From the NCBI RefSeq assembly GCF_000002425.4, contig NC_037269.1:9514082-9578081 (forward strand): a stretch of DNA of 64,000 bases, read 5' to 3'. Positions within the stretch are counted from its first letter, which is position 1. Every line of letters begins with the position of its first letter. Below, piece after piece: positions 36,210-49,760 of this stretch. Source of the DNA: Physcomitrium patens (taxonomy: Eukaryota; Streptophyta; Bryopsida; Funariales; Funariaceae). A program made the position numbers and the translations under genes. Below the pieces are notes generated by a model. The model searched no databases. It saw only the letters and a list, made by a program, of their open reading frames with translations, and was not told the DNA's origin.

Positions 36210-37780
36210 CTTGGATGATATACACACATAGTTTCGATAATTGTTTTGTTTTTTGTTTTTGACACTAAAATGTAGTATACCTAATGCTTGGGTTGAGTGG
36301 CAAAGTTATATTAGACACTTTAGCATGTAAAATCCAAGAGAGAGGAAATACAAAATTGCATGAAGTAATTGTGATGTTTCAATTGAATTTTGAAAACAGG
36401 ATTTTAAAAAATAATCCTAAATTTTACTATATGAGGATTATAAAGTTAAAAGACTTACATAATTTACATAGCCTTAAACCTTTATGAATATTTTAAATGT
36501 ATATAGAATTTTGCATCTATACTAAAAAAATTGTGCTATCAACAACATACAGTCCTATTGGCTATTAAAACATTTTGATATTTCAGTATTACTTGGTAAC
36601 TGTTAAAAATAATTTCTATCCAAAGTCCCTTCAAAAAAAGAATCCTTTTATACAATGATATTTCTCAGGTCATTCTACACATAAAAATTCTCACTTAAAA
36701 TAAATACCAAGAATTTGGCACTGTATTCTATTTTGGACTATTTAATCATCTTAAAAGGAATCTTAAAATACAGTTTATTAAGATTGGGTCCATCTAACTT
36801 TTAGAGATATATATTATGTTTTTTTATATTTTTAGATTTATTCATAATTAAATGACAACAATACTTTAGAAAGAAAGGAAAATATCAAAAATCGTACTAT
36901 ATATATATATATATATTTATCTATCTATATATTTATGTATATAAACTTCTTGACCCTTGATTTCCGAAATACTTTTATAAATTTAAAATTATATCAACAT
37001 AAAACACACACTATCGATTAAAGAATAAATTAAACTTGTTCAATTTCATGACATAATTCATGCTTTTTTAAGAACATGTTAATAGATAAATTCGTCAAAG
37101 ATTTTTTTAGTATTATCAATCAAAATGTTTTCTTCTTATTTTATAATTCAAAATTTTTAATATTGCATAAACTGATTAGTTTTATTAATTTGCAATTAAC
37201 TTAGTTTATTGTTACCAAAAATTTGATTGCAATAAAATTTATAAGTGATAGAGTTTTTTTTCAAATTGTAGACACTATTACTAATTTTACCACTTTCGTT
37301 TAGTGTCTTAAATTTTAAGATATAAAGTTTCTTTTTTTAAAACAACAGTTCTACATGAAAATTTGTAGAGTATAAACATTAATTTTATATTTATCCTCAA
37401 TTTTAACATGTATTTCAGGTGTATGTTTCCTTTTCTGAATGTAAAAATAATAAAAAAAAACATAAATCCCTAATTTTGAAATTCATTTAATAAAAAAAAT
37501 CTTACAAAAAAAAAAGATATCCCCAAAACAAATAAAGCATCAACTCCAAGTAGTTTTTATTATAAAATGACATGGTTCAAAATTTTGGATCAAGCTCAAT
37601 ATTTTGAGCAGTGTATATACAAACATATGCATTTTTGTGTTACTCTTGCTTGTCTTTGTTTTGGTTTGATTTTTGATTTTTTAAATAATTAATTTACTTC
37701 TTGATAGTCCATTCTTCTCCATTAATTATTACCACCACCACTACTACTACTCTATATATATGTACATATACATTTTTCAT
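33601..37780. other. AT-rich spacer rich in homopolymers
   Basis: No supported gene. It contains (GT)n at about 33694-33710, (AT)n at about 33890-33913, poly-A at about 34682-34709, poly-T at about 35007-35024 and a run of about 30 T at 36179-36209. A-tracts and T-tracts of this length may be retroposon tails or slippage products; no flanking target duplications were identified. Confidence 0.6.
36179..36209. repeat. long poly-T tract
   Basis: About 30 consecutive T followed by CTTGG. It could be the reverse-strand tail of an old retroposed sequence, but no source gene or target duplication was recognised. Confidence 0.8.
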
Positions 37781-38189
37781 AGACTATTCATGATTTATTC
37801 ATTGTACATATGGTTTGTGGTAGTGATGTGACCAAGACATGAAACATTGACAAACACCACACAGGACACACACAAACAAAAAAGCACGGCCATTGAATGC
37901 GCACACATGATTCCAATGGTGGACTATGCCCAAAGTAAACAATGGGGGGTTGAAAGTGGAAAATAAAATAGTAAAGCCATTAAATAGTCTATCCCACACC
38001 CCTAATCCCCCACGCACACCTGGCACTCCCCCTTCTTCACTCAATACCGTGCGACCGCCCTCCGAACCCGAAGACCGAGCGCCGTCGAGACGTAATACCG
38101 TGGACGGGAGAGTGGCTCCGACAGGGCTGAGGTCGCCGACGGGGAGGAGGCCCTGATCATCTGCAGCAGCAGCAGGGCCAGGATTGAAT

Positions 38190-38225
38190 GAATTGCGCTG
38201 CAGAGAGAGAGAGCGAGAGAGAGCA
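38190..38225. promoter_or_regulatory. GAGA-repeat in GC-rich promoter region
   Basis: GAGAGAGAGAGCGAGAGAGAGC-like repeat in a GC-rich island about 900 bases upstream of the RWP-RK start codon. Such repeats bind plant BBR/BPC-type GAGA factors and often lie near transcription starts. The function is inferred from the motif and position. Confidence 0.35.
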
Positions 38226-39101
38226 CACGCGAGGTGCGGGAGTGGGGATGGTTGCGCAAGGCTACATTCTGCCGTTAATTGTCGATAGAAGGCAATGAGG
38301 GCGCTCAGAACGGAGCAAAACCCCGAGGGACCGCACAATTTTGCCGTAGGAAACGATGTGGCGATGACGAGGGTGTGAGTCTTTCTACTGTAAGCGCGCC
38401 GTACCGTCAGTACTGCAATTCTTCTGTATTCTGCTAATTGGGTTTGACCCCCCCCCCTCCGTATTGCTGTCGAGGCATTGGTGTTTAGGGTTTTCTGGGT
38501 CTGTGTGGTGGGTTGAAACCTAGTGGCCTGATTGTCATGAATTGGTTTGGTCACTGATTGGTTCGAATTTGTGGATTTGTGTTTGGTTAAGGTCTTTGGG
38601 GTTTTTTTTTTCCTTTAATCAGAATTGAATCAACAGATTGTGAATTGTCATCTTCTGCTGATGATTGTAGTTGTATTGAGGCGAAGCTTGAGTTGTTTTC
38701 GAGAGGTCGTGATGATGGGCTAAGCCAGGGATAGCTTGGTAGTAAGGACTGTTGCAGCAGATGCTTTAGTTCGATTGTTTAAGGTGCTGCGCGAAGGGTT
38801 CCTTTGTTCGGAAAGTATGACGATCGCCATTGCATTTTTTTTTTTTTTTTCTTGTTTTTTTTCTCATTCTTGCCCCATTTCTTGTAACTTGAATTTGGAG
38901 GCAGAGATTCTGAGGGTAGAGGTGAGGGTTATTGTGTGGTCACATTGGTAATCCAACTTCTGGGGTGTGAAATTCAGGTCTGCTCAAGGTTGCAGAAGGA
39001 TAGAGTTGAGGTGGGATCTGTGTGCAGTAAAGGCGAAGAACTCTTCTGTTGTCGTTTTGAATTCATGCACTGGGAGGCGGAAATGTTAAGTTTTAAAGAT
39101 C

Positions 39102-41105
39102 ATGCCGTCTGATGTGTTGATGAATCGTCACATGGCCAAGCTGGGCATGGCACCGCAATCTGTGTCATGGTCAGACGGCTCGCTTACGATTGACGACGTG
39201 GCCAAGTTTTTCTCTTTTCCCATTGCTGAGGCTGCCCAAAAGCTTAGTGAGTAGCTTGACCTAATTCACCTTTGGTCAAATGAAATGAATGTTTGCCTGC
39301 CGAGGAAGGATGGGAATGTCAATCTTTCAGAGGGTTTGTTGTGTTTATTATCCTGCCATGTCTCAGTCATTTTGTTCTAGATTCTCGTGCATTGTTCAAT
39401 CTGTCTTTTGCGTCTTTGCAAGGTTTTCAGATGGCCATCCGTCAGAAGTTGATGTTTGAATGTTAATTCCTTAGGAGAAGACATGAGTATCTCAGTCAGG
39501 TCAAGGAACCGTGCATTGCGAACTTAATTCGTGCACAAAACTTTGGTAAGATCAAATTTTAGGAACACGGTAACGATATTAAATCATGAAATTTGTGCGG
39601 AGGAGTGTCACGTTGTCATCGTTTACTTTAGTGCTGAAATTCTTTTGATACTCTGAGACAATTACATATGATAGTCTACATGAAAATAGTGGTTCTCTTC
39701 TTTTTTGCGATTTGTTCTTACAATAGTTACCTACGTTACGAGCTTGCGTTTATTTTAGTAGATAAGTCAGGGCGTGAAAGAGGAATTTTTGATAACCTTT
39801 TTATTGGTCATGTGCCAGATGTATGTGGGAGCGTTCTTCAGCGCATCTGCAAGGAAAATGGCATTGCTCGGTGGCCTTACCGCAAGGTAAAGTCCTGTAA
39901 AGTATGCCACTACATAATGTTAACACATTGTGTGCTCTGGAAGAAACTTGTGGGTTGAGCATATCCCGCTCTTAGGAGGTGCTTCTATTGTGTTGAAATC
40001 ACTTAGAAGATTGTTGTCGGCACGTCAGGTTATGGCAGGCAAGTCAATAGAAGAAATCAAAGAGGAGGGTCTCAAGGAATTGGCAGCCAACCCTAGTGCA
40101 TACAAAGTTTTAGATAAGCAGCCGACATCTTCTTTGGAAAATATTTCAGGAACGCCTGTTCCTACTCCTGCTTCCATTCCCGTCTCAACCTCTCCAATGT
40201 AAGTCTACGGTTCCTGTTCTCATTATTCTGTCATGGGTGAAAATCTATTTTTAATATCATAATTAATTGTTTCATGAATCTACTCCTTTTTCAAATTTTC
40301 TGGATTGAGTACTCGCTTGTTGAGCCTGATCTGATGTACTGTTTCTCTGTTGGAGGTGTTAGAGGCTATCCTCGCTGCTGCATCTTTGCTGTCGAGTCTT
40401 AGTTTTTTTCAAATTCATGTTTCGAATTCACTTTGACAGTGGAATGTGTCCTGCAGTGGGTCAAACCCAACTATGACTGTGGGACAAACTGACCCTAAAC
40501 GACCGGCACAGCAGGCAGGTGGAGCATCAGTACAACGTGCACAAGTGCAGAAGTCTGCACAAAAGATTGCGTCAGCTGCGCAGACCAAGACTTCCGCTCC
40601 AGGGAATTCTCCAGCACAGAGAGTTAATCAACAAAATACTCTAGCACAATCTCATAGCCCGGCACCCTCACATGTGCGGAGCCCCGCGATATCGCATGCT
40701 CCAGCTCCTCAGAAGCAGAAGCCAGCTTCAACACTTGATGACTTCAAAATCGGATTTCCATCTAAAGGTCTTCGCAGAGCTTCTACTAGGTGGTGGGGAT
40801 CTTTGGAGAAAGAGCTAGCTACGACATCGAATCTCCCGGAAGATAAGGACATCTATATAGAGTGTCCAGAGAGTTTAATTCTGGGCTCGGAAAATTTAAG
40901 TGAAGGTGGCTTTCCAACAGCCTCTAGCTTGCTTGTGAGAACCAGGAAGAAAGCATCTCTACGAGGTCGAAGCTCAATAGCACATGCTGTCACTCGTGGG
41001 TATGGTATTCACAAGCTTGGAGCAAAAGATGCAGCCACGTTGAAATTTGTGTTTGGAGATTCTTTACCTAAGCATTGGAAAGCTGCCTTTTCTGATGTGT
41101 CCTGA
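39102..41105 (+). CDS. small RWP-RK domain transcription factor
   Basis: Four exons, 39102-39246, 39819-39886, 40029-40198 and 40457-41105, with GT-AG introns and consistent phases, give 343 aa. The RWP-RK domain lies near the N-terminus: VAKFFSFPIAEAAQKLN (about residues 33-49) is joined across intron 1 to VCGSVLQRICKENGIARWPYRK, with the signature RWPYRK at residues 66-71. Intron 2 follows directly, then VMAGKSIEEIKEEG. RWP-RK factors (NLP and RKD groups) regulate nitrogen responses and gamete or egg identity in plants; without an NLP GAF-like region or PB1 domain, this one is RKD-like or a lone RWP-RK protein. The middle is Ala/Gln/Ser/Pro-rich and probably disordered. The last ~120 residues look ordered again (LPEDKDIYIECPESLILG to LPKHWKAAFSD) and match no domain I know. 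Confidence 0.85.
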
Positions 41106-44100
41106 GGATCATCTTTGCGCCTTCTTTCTAAGCAAATGTTCCATCACTAGTGGCCGTGTGTTGTGGAGGGTTCATGATCTTGGTGCAGGCCCTTGTATAC
41201 GGACAACCGAGAGTTGCCACTTGTTGATAATTCGGCAACATTTTTTTCTTTTTGGTTTACTCTGAAAGGACTTGAGGAACATTACTCATCAGCGAGTCTT
41301 CTGCCACTGAACTCCGGAACCTTTTTGGTACCAAGAAAAATCTGGTCGTCATAGTTTTAGTTGAAAGAGTTGGTGGAGTGTTGGTGGTTATGACTGTAGA
41401 TTCCACAGAATTTCATTCCATCTACGATGTCGTGCTTGTATCGCCAACTTTCTGAGTCGAGGCTCTCATAATTGTGTGTCCTGCTACGATTTCAAGAAGA
41501 TTCAGTGTACTAAACAGTTAAGCTATCATTTTTACACGATCTGCTCTTAACCTTCATAACACCTAGCAAATGTAAAACCGACAGAAACTTTCTCCTACTT
41601 GTGTGGTTCGTCCAGAGAGATGTAGTGTTGTCCGAGTCTAGCTGTTAGATGTAAAGCGAGTGAAGTTCAGGTATATATTTGTTTGGCATACTTGTGTGCG
41701 CTGGATGGCATTTCGTTTCAATTTATGTTCACGACCTTTCTGCACAAAGACCGTAGTTTTCATTACAGAACCATGCTACCATGTGTAACCTTGCTCCAGC
41801 GTTGACCTAGACCTCAGCCATGTGCCAAAAATCAATTAAAAGACTATCATGGTGTAAGTCCTGACCAATTTTATCAGTGTCCATTCCTAGTCACACTGGG
41901 ATCACTCCATTCCAACCTCAAATATTCTAGCAAAACTGTGCTTTGGTTGATGTTTGATTTCTCAAGTGTTAGCAATATCTTTCTTCTATCTGGTTGGGTA
42001 TTGCCCCTGACCCACAATTTCCTTCAGTGTTGTACATTAGACTTGATCCTTAATTTAATATTAACATATTTTGAAAAGTGTACATGTACTAGTGAGGTTC
42101 TTTAATATGAAAAAAGTGGTTTCTTTACATCTAAGAAGTTCTAAGATTGAACTCAAAAGATGATGCATGCTTTAGATTTCCTCATGAGTAAATTTATTGA
42201 ATTACATCATATTGTTTTGAAATGTTACATATTTCTTTTGGTTACATGTATTACCCTAAGGTTATCACCTTATGTGGACACATTAAAAAAAATTAGATAC
42301 ACATAAACTCTTTGCTTGGATAAATATTAATTTAAAACATTTATCATCCCTCATATCTAATCTAGGAGTTGATTATTTGTAAACTACAACATTTGCTTTT
42401 TTGAAATAGAACCTTCTACAGTAAAGGAAATACAAAATTGTGCAATTTGTTCTTTTAAGTCTAAAACATACTTGTCTTGTTAACCTAAACCTTGTCTAAT
42501 CTTTTCTTTAATAAGCACAAGGAAGGGATAGATAACACTTTGAATCAACACCTTCCTACACTAATCACTATTTATTGATTTAATAAGGTCTTGTTAAAAT
42601 AATTGTTGATTTTCGAACCATGGCATATCTCCCATTTATTTATTGTTAAATAGCACACATTGTTACACATGTTATGCCTTTCGTTGCTCTTGACTTATAA
42701 TCTACCTATTTTGTGTTCTTATTTTTTTATTTTTTAAGCAGCACTATGCATCTAAAGCAATTGAATATCTAATTTTTTTTGCTTACCAGTTTGATTTATA
42801 CTTATAGATAATTTATGAATAGATGGGTAGATATACAATTTAATTATTTTTATTAGATTTTTTCAATCATGATAATAATTCAATCTATACTTAAATTCAT
42901 ACAAGTATTTTTTTTAGAATTAAAAATTAAAAATTAGAAATCTTAAATAATCAATTTAATAATAAAACCAAATATTAAATTCAAATTTAAAACATTTAGA
43001 AAACTGATATATTTTTTCATAATTTATATTAGCTAAAGATGTAAATTTAAAGCGTGTTAAAAGAAAAATCTTTGTAAATAAATAATCATGTAGAAAAAGA
43101 TTATTAAGTTGTAGAAAATTTCAGTTCTGTTAAACTGTAAAAAAAACATAAAACTGATGATAAAATAAAGAAGACCTGTAAAACACACAGTATGCAAGAT
43201 GGAAAAAATAACTTTGCAAAAATCAGAATATTTTTAGTAGTGTCTTCATGTTTATTAAATTCAATTGTAGAATTTCTTTTTAAGTATTTAGCAATGGTTT
43301 ATAAGAAAATATAAAATTAGTAAATTAAACTTTATTGTTTTAAAAAAATTAGTAGATTAAAATTCTAAATTTTTAAAAACTATTTTCAAAATATATTAAA
43401 TGATAAATTTAATAATAAAAAATATTTAAAGTCCCTCTATGTTTGTGCCACAACTTGTATTTTAAAATATTAAATGTACAAAATAAAAATTCACGATTAA
43501 TAATAATTTTTTAATTGGTATATGGGTCTTAAAACATTTTTTTAGTAAAGTGTCTTTTAAACAAGTAAAATTTATGATTACATAATTATTTATAACAATT
43601 TTTAGAACCAAAAATCAATAGATATTTGCAGATATTTTAAATCTTATTGCTTTTTTAGCATGTGTAAATATGTTTTACATACCAAGTGTAAATAAATTAT
43701 AAAAATAAAAATAAAACGGTCCAAACTCATTGTTTTGTATTCAAAATGGCTTATCAAGCTTTCTAAAGTTTTTGCCAATTTTTTCATGTGCATATTTAGA
43801 TTATATTTTTCTTGACATCTAAAACAATCTAAATCTAATATACTTTATATTCTTAAATAAGATTATTTTGTAAACAAAAAAATTAAAATTTAAAATATAA
43901 ATTTATCTTTTCATTAATCTTTATAAGTAAAATTTTTTAACAATTTAATACAAAAGAATTTCTTTTGTTATAACAATGTTTCAAAAACTTGTATTGTTTA
44001 AAGCATCTTCTTAGTTGTCTTTATGGATTTTAAAATCTTAACAACTAAATTGTGTGTTTTCTAAGTATATTAATTAAAAAACTTAAATTAAATAAAAATA

Positions 44101-44257
44101 TGTAATTGCCATAGCTAGAATATGCAATATCATTGTTTAATAGAAGAAAAACTAGTATAAGTGGAAGTAGATTTAACTAAAAACGAATAAGATATATCAT
44201 TGGCTTATTAATAATAAAATATAATAGTGAAACAATGATTGAAATATTAATTATGTC

Positions 44258-44291
<34 letters not shown>

Positions 44292-44358
44292 CAAATTCAA
44301 TTAATATGTTATAACATAAATATCAAATTTAGTTTTTTCTATTTTTATTTTGAATATA

Positions 44359-44394
<36 letters not shown>

Positions 44395-45041
44395 GAGCAA
44401 TGAAAAGGATCATTACTTGAATTTTTTTTAATGATTGATATGTTTAAATAATCTTTATAATAAAATTTGTTTATCTGGGATATTGCCTTTATTATGTCAT
44501 ACACATCACTTGTAAATATTTATCGGAACAATGATAAGCAATTTTTGATTTCGCTGATCTGTTATACAATAGTAATTTTGGATATATTTCAAATATTATG
44601 AGTATATAAAATCACCAAGAATAAACTTGAACTGCTTTGTTAAGAATAAAGTAGTTAATGGCTGTACACAGATGGAATATTTGCATTGATTAAAAAGATA
44701 TTTGTTTATTTAAAATATAAATATACACTTAATGATGATATTTAAAATTAACACCTAAAAAAAATCTTTAAATAAATAACATATACTAATAGATTGAAAA
44801 TTAGTTTTGAGTTGATGTTTTACTAATCTGAAATGTGAAAAAAAAAAAAAAAAAAAAAAAAAAAAACACAACACAACAACAACAACAACAACAAAACAAA
44901 CAAACAAACAAAACAAAACAAAAAGAATCATTTTAAATTGTCATAAAGATTAATATTTTAAACTATATCCATTTGTGTTCTTATATTATTTTTGTACCAT
45001 AATGCTAAACACCATTAATTTTAGACTTCATACAGGAATCT

Positions 45042-45074
<33 letters not shown>

Positions 45075-45900
45075 GGATATATATATACACACATATATTT
45101 TCCAGCATTAAATTTTGGTATGTATACAAATTTAAATATTTTATTAAAAAACATAAATAAAATAATATTTCTATAGTTATATTATATTTAAAATTTATTT
45201 TATCAACTGATAAAGAATATTGAGAAATTTTGTTAGAAAATATTTTGTAAATATTATTCTTTAAATTTAGTGACAAAGACAATGAATTACAAAATCAAAA
45301 ATCCATTAGTTTCTATTGACTAGAATAAACACGAGTAAGTTTAATAGAATATAATTCATAGATCATATTATAAACCAGAAATATTATAGCTAATTTATAA
45401 TTTTTAAAATTTCTTATTTTTCTATTTTCTATTTTTAAAGTAAGTTGTATCAAATGAGAATAATTTATTTACTAACCTAATTTTCTATATCTATTAAATT
45501 AAAAAAATTACATAAAGTACATCTAAATTATAATTTATATTATATTTTAATAGGTCTAATAATAGAATATTATACAACTTTATTTTATCACAAAATTATA
45601 GAAGTCTACACAATGCTATTATTTTCTACAAATTTAAAATAGTCTTATAGAGCCAAAAGATTTAACATCAAAAACATTACTGAATACAAATTTTTATGTA
45701 TAGTATAAAAATAAATAAATAAATAAATATTTAAGAAATTATATATTTTTTTGTTAAATTTTTTTTTTTACCATACCATCATTGTTAAATTATGTTAGAA
45801 GTTTCTTTTGTATTTTTATAAAAAAAATTACATGTTTTAATTTTTAAAATACTACTTATCTTGGCAACCATGCAACCTACTTATTAGCTACCATATGTTG
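41106..45900. other. 3' region of RWP-RK gene, then AT-rich spacer
   Basis: Up to about 41900 composition is gene-like and probably includes the 3' untranslated region. Afterwards the DNA is very AT-rich with no coding signal. Microsatellites include (AT)n at about 44260-44289 and 44370-44393, poly-A at about 44840-44866 followed by AAC and AAAC repeats to about 44925, and (AT)n at about 45043-45062. Confidence 0.6.
44839..44925. repeat. poly-A tract followed by AAC/AAAC repeats
   Basis: About 27 A, then ACACAACACAAC, (AAC)n, (AAAC)n and AAAAC units. The graded A-rich structure is typical of microsatellites seeded from a retroposon poly-A tail, though no element body was recognised next to it. 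Confidence 0.75.
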
Positions 45901-45914
45901 AAACAAAGGAAAGG

Positions 45915-46025
45915 CGATGATCACTCTTGTCAACACCTTTCTTAAGTTATAGTCTTAGTTAAAGATTCTTTAGTTTCTTTTTATTTGGAAATAAAAATAG
46001 CCATTTTAGTTCTTTTTTATCACAT
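45915..46025 (+). repeat. worn LTR fragment related to the chromovirus family
   Basis: Contains TCACTCTTGTCAACACCTTTC, then a gap-rich match, then GATTCTTTAGTTTC and AATAGCCATTTTAGTT, in the same order and spacing as the 3' third of the 552-bp LTR of copy B (58020-58120). Many substitutions separate them. It is most likely the remnant of an old solo LTR or a truncated element of the same family. Confidence 0.65.
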
Positions 46026-46029
46026 AATT

Positions 46030-48880
46030 ATTTCTTCTTTCTTTATTAACTATTATTTTCAGTGATACATGAGTATATTTTTTCTTCATAGTTCTATTAT
46101 GATTTATATATATCTATACTTTTAAATTGAAGGAAGTAGAGAATGTTAATAAGTTACCTAAAGAAACAAAGATTATTTTTTGAAAAGAAAAAAATAATAT
46201 TGATGTTAATGAGTACATCAACAATTACTGAATAAAAATAGGATTCTATAACTTTATGTATATCAAAAATATCTACTTAGATTATAAAAGTGATAAAATA
46301 AAGTTTTCAAAGTGTGCTACATGTGTAATGTGAGATATTTTTTATTCCAAAGTATTTTCTAATTTTTAAAGAATGAATTAAAAAAAAGATACCAAACTAA
46401 ATTTATAAGAAGTCATAATGAAGATATTTTAAAATCATTATTAAATCTAAAAAAACATGTTAAAATTGGAAATGCTTAGACAAGAATAAAACATTGACAT
46501 GAACAATATTAGGACACTATGACGCTTTATAGAGGCTGTCTCAACACAAAATGATTGCCAAGAGTAGTCAAAGTATACATTTTGTCTTTAGCATAATGAA
46601 AGCTCAATCATAGTGAAGTGAAAGGATTAATCACCATGTAGTGCAATCCTTTCCACCTAAGTGGAATATATACAAGAAAAAGGTATTGTGGTGATGTTGT
46701 TTAGTGGATTAGAATTAATTTTATGAAAAATATTTTAATATATTAGGATTTTTATGTAAAGATGCAATAACTATCTAATTGCTTAAGATAATATGAGGGA
46801 GATGAGTCAATATTGAAAATGGTATCATATGCAAAAGTACTTAAGACTATGCTAGTCTATGCATTGGTAGCTCCTACCACCTTAGAAGATAGACAAAGAG
46901 TAGATAAAACTTGCAAGGATGATAGAGTAGAATTGGAGTTAATTGTAGCAGCTCCAAATCTTAGAAAGTATGCAACAATTAATCCAACCCACATCACTCC
47001 AAGTAAAAACTTCTTTGAGGACTTATTTAGAAGTAATATTAGATTTTTGTTGAATACGAAGGCAATAGAGGTCAAGGTCCATGAAGGTAAAATTAAAACT
47101 AAAATAGAATATTTATAATACTTTATTATAAAAACATACTTTATGGAAGATCAATCCATAGCTAAAACATTGTAGGCCTAGTTAAACCAGCTATAGAACA
47201 AAGTTAAAAATGAAATTAAACTAAGTCAAGACTTAGGTTATGAATTCTTTTAAATTGTGAGTAAAGATAAAATAACATCACAACCTGTCTTTATGTAGAT
47301 TACATACAACTCACAATGGAGAATTTATATTTTCTAATTGTAGATGGCAAGGTTTAATCCAAATTGTCTTGTTAGCATGAAAATATTGATATGAATAATC
47401 TTTAAAGTAATGTCAAATAAATAGTAAGTAATGTAAGAGATCTTGCATAAAGTCTTGAGATTCTATTGGAAAGAGTCAAAGACAACTTTCATGGGATAGA
47501 TCAAATTTTTTGCATTACTCTCACAAATAGTAGCCCATACATAATCACAATTGGTACTTTCAATCTCGTGACAAAAAGCATTATTTAAATTTAGGTTGAT
47601 TACAACAAACTTCCAATTAGGTATAGATACTGCTTATCTATTGCATATCTGGTATAGAATGGTGAATTTGGATACAATTTAAGGTACACCAAGGCATTGG
47701 GGACACAATTTCGGATTAGCCTCTCCATTAATCAATAGGCCTACCTAAATAAAATGATTCTATAAAAAAATGAATATCCATCAATACCAAATAAGGATAG
47801 GATTTGTCTTCTTTTCGTGGTACAAGGATTAGTAATACATATGGCTAAAATACCAAACAATAGATCTATAGTTGATCTCGATAGCTCAATTAGAGAGAGA
47901 AGTCAAATACAAATAAGAAAATAAATTAGACAAGGTAATAGACTAAATTCCAAGGATCCACAATAAGTTTTTTAAAAATAGACCACCTGAAGAAACAAAG
48001 AGAAAAGTCGTGGATGGATGTCCTTCTACAATATATGCAAATTTTAAAACATCAATAAGCTAAATAAGGTTCAAAATGATTAGATAATAAGATGAAGGAT
48101 TGCTAAGTAGAATACTTTATAGCAAACAAAACATACATTAAATAAAAACCAATAAGGTTACTACGGCTTATTACATATCAAGGACCTCAACAAAGTCAAA
48201 ATCCAAAACAATCTTGACAAGAAATGTAGACTAAAAGCACATCATAATGGCAGCACAAGGAATGAATTGACTTAAGAAATTGTGATTGCAATTGAATTTA
48301 ATAAAGAGGAAGGTTCTAGTATACGTGAAGCTGACACCAATGTGGTACTATCACAAATAGAGTAAGCAAGAAATTAGCTATCTGAACAACAAAAATACAA
48401 TCAAAGGATATATTGTAATCTCTTGATACTTTCGCAAGATCCATAAGAAAAATTAATTGGAAATTAATGATATATTTGATGCCACTTTTTAATGAATGGC
48501 TGCATGGCCATAAATTAACAACTAAACTAACTAATCTTCCAACACATTATAGGCTTTTGAGCAAAACTATAGAGCAAAGAAATTAACAATTAGATTTCTT
48601 ATAGAAGTAGAAGTACTAAACTCTATAATTGCAAGGGAAGTAGAATAGGGTCTAATAAAAAAAATATAACTTCTTATAGTTAATAGATAACAAATTATAG
48701 CATAATGTATAAACAACACATCTTTGACATTATTAAGAAGGGAAGAAAATATGTAATATGTTATCTATACACTAAATAAATTTTACTCAAAATTAAGACT
48801 CATATTAAATTGGACTAAATTACATAGACATTGGAAAATCAACTATTTAATTATTCAACTCTTCTAGATAAATATATTAG
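46030..48880. other. AT-rich region with possible decayed element sequence
   Basis: One open frame at 46813-47118 reads 101 codons but matches no family I recognise. The rest is full of stops. It precedes the LINE-like remnant and may be its decayed 5' part. Confidence 0.35.
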
Positions 48881-49760
48881 GTATAACATGGACTAATGAT
48901 GAAGAGATAAAAAAACTACTAAGAACACTTTTTGGACTTTTTCTTGAGTTGAAAGACTTTGATTCATTCCTATAACAAAAAATCAACAAAATATTAAGTT
49001 ATTGGTGCTTAATTAAAATTAATATAATAGAAAGTAGAATCATAGTTAATAAAGTTCTCTTATTGATAATATTTTTCTCCATATCTCTATAGAGAAGGAC
49101 AAAAAAGAACTTAGCAAAAACCAAAGCATCTCTTAGTAATTATCTTATAAGAAGCACTATACAATGAGCTTAAACTAAGGCAGTGTGGTTAGAATATTAT
49201 CAACCTTTGTATAAGGGAGGAATTAATCTCATCAACTTAATGGCTTTATTTATTAAATAAAATATTGAAGCAATGAAACCATGTGACTCTAATCTACATA
49301 TGATATTGCAACACAAGCTTAATCTATTTCAACTTTATGCAAGAAGAAGGTCGCAACTAAGTCTTGAATTTTTTATTAATATAAAGTATAAAATCAAATA
49401 AGGATCAAAAATTTGAAATAAAATTAGAATGACATGGAAAGAACTTCTTTCAAAGGTATCATACTACTTTCTATCATAAGGAGTAGATTAATTTTAATGT
49501 ATGGCATCATCCAAATATCAACATATTTGGATTAGGCTTCTCCAAAATATGGATAACAAGGCTCCACAAATTTAGCTTAAAGACATATGAGGACTTATAG
49601 ATAATAAAAACTTCATGAATTTTGATGAAGGATAAAATTAATATGGATTATTATAAAAAAAAGGAAGAGCTTAGAAGTTACTAATTGTCACACTAATCCA
49701 ACAAAAATAGTAAATCCTTTCTACTTCCAATCAAAGGCTATAAGTAAGTAAAATGATAGG
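48880..49760 (+). pseudogene. decayed LINE-like (non-LTR) reverse transcriptase tail
   Basis: Reading across frames, pieces resemble the C-terminal region of plant LINE ORF2: a GGINLINLMAL block near 49215-49245, then CDSNL and LQHKL near 49290-49320, FQLYARRRSQ, KYKIK, GSKIWNKI and TWKELLSKV near 49380-49460, and a WHHPNINIFGLGFSK block near 49510-49545. The order matches the post-polymerase region of LINEs common in bryophytes. Frames change repeatedly and stops are frequent, so it is non-functional. The upstream boundary and polymerase core could not be fixed by eye. Confidence 0.5.

Noticed and set aside
37799..38554. 251-codon minus-strand open frame
   Set aside because: Low-complexity, GC-island sequence upstream of the RWP-RK gene with no domain; more likely promoter and leader DNA.
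44235..45282. Frames rich in Ile-Tyr repeats
   Set aside because: They are translations of (AT)n microsatellites.
46813..47118. 101-codon open frame
   Set aside because: Somewhat protein-like composition, but no recognisable family and no gene context; kept only as a note in the regional entry.
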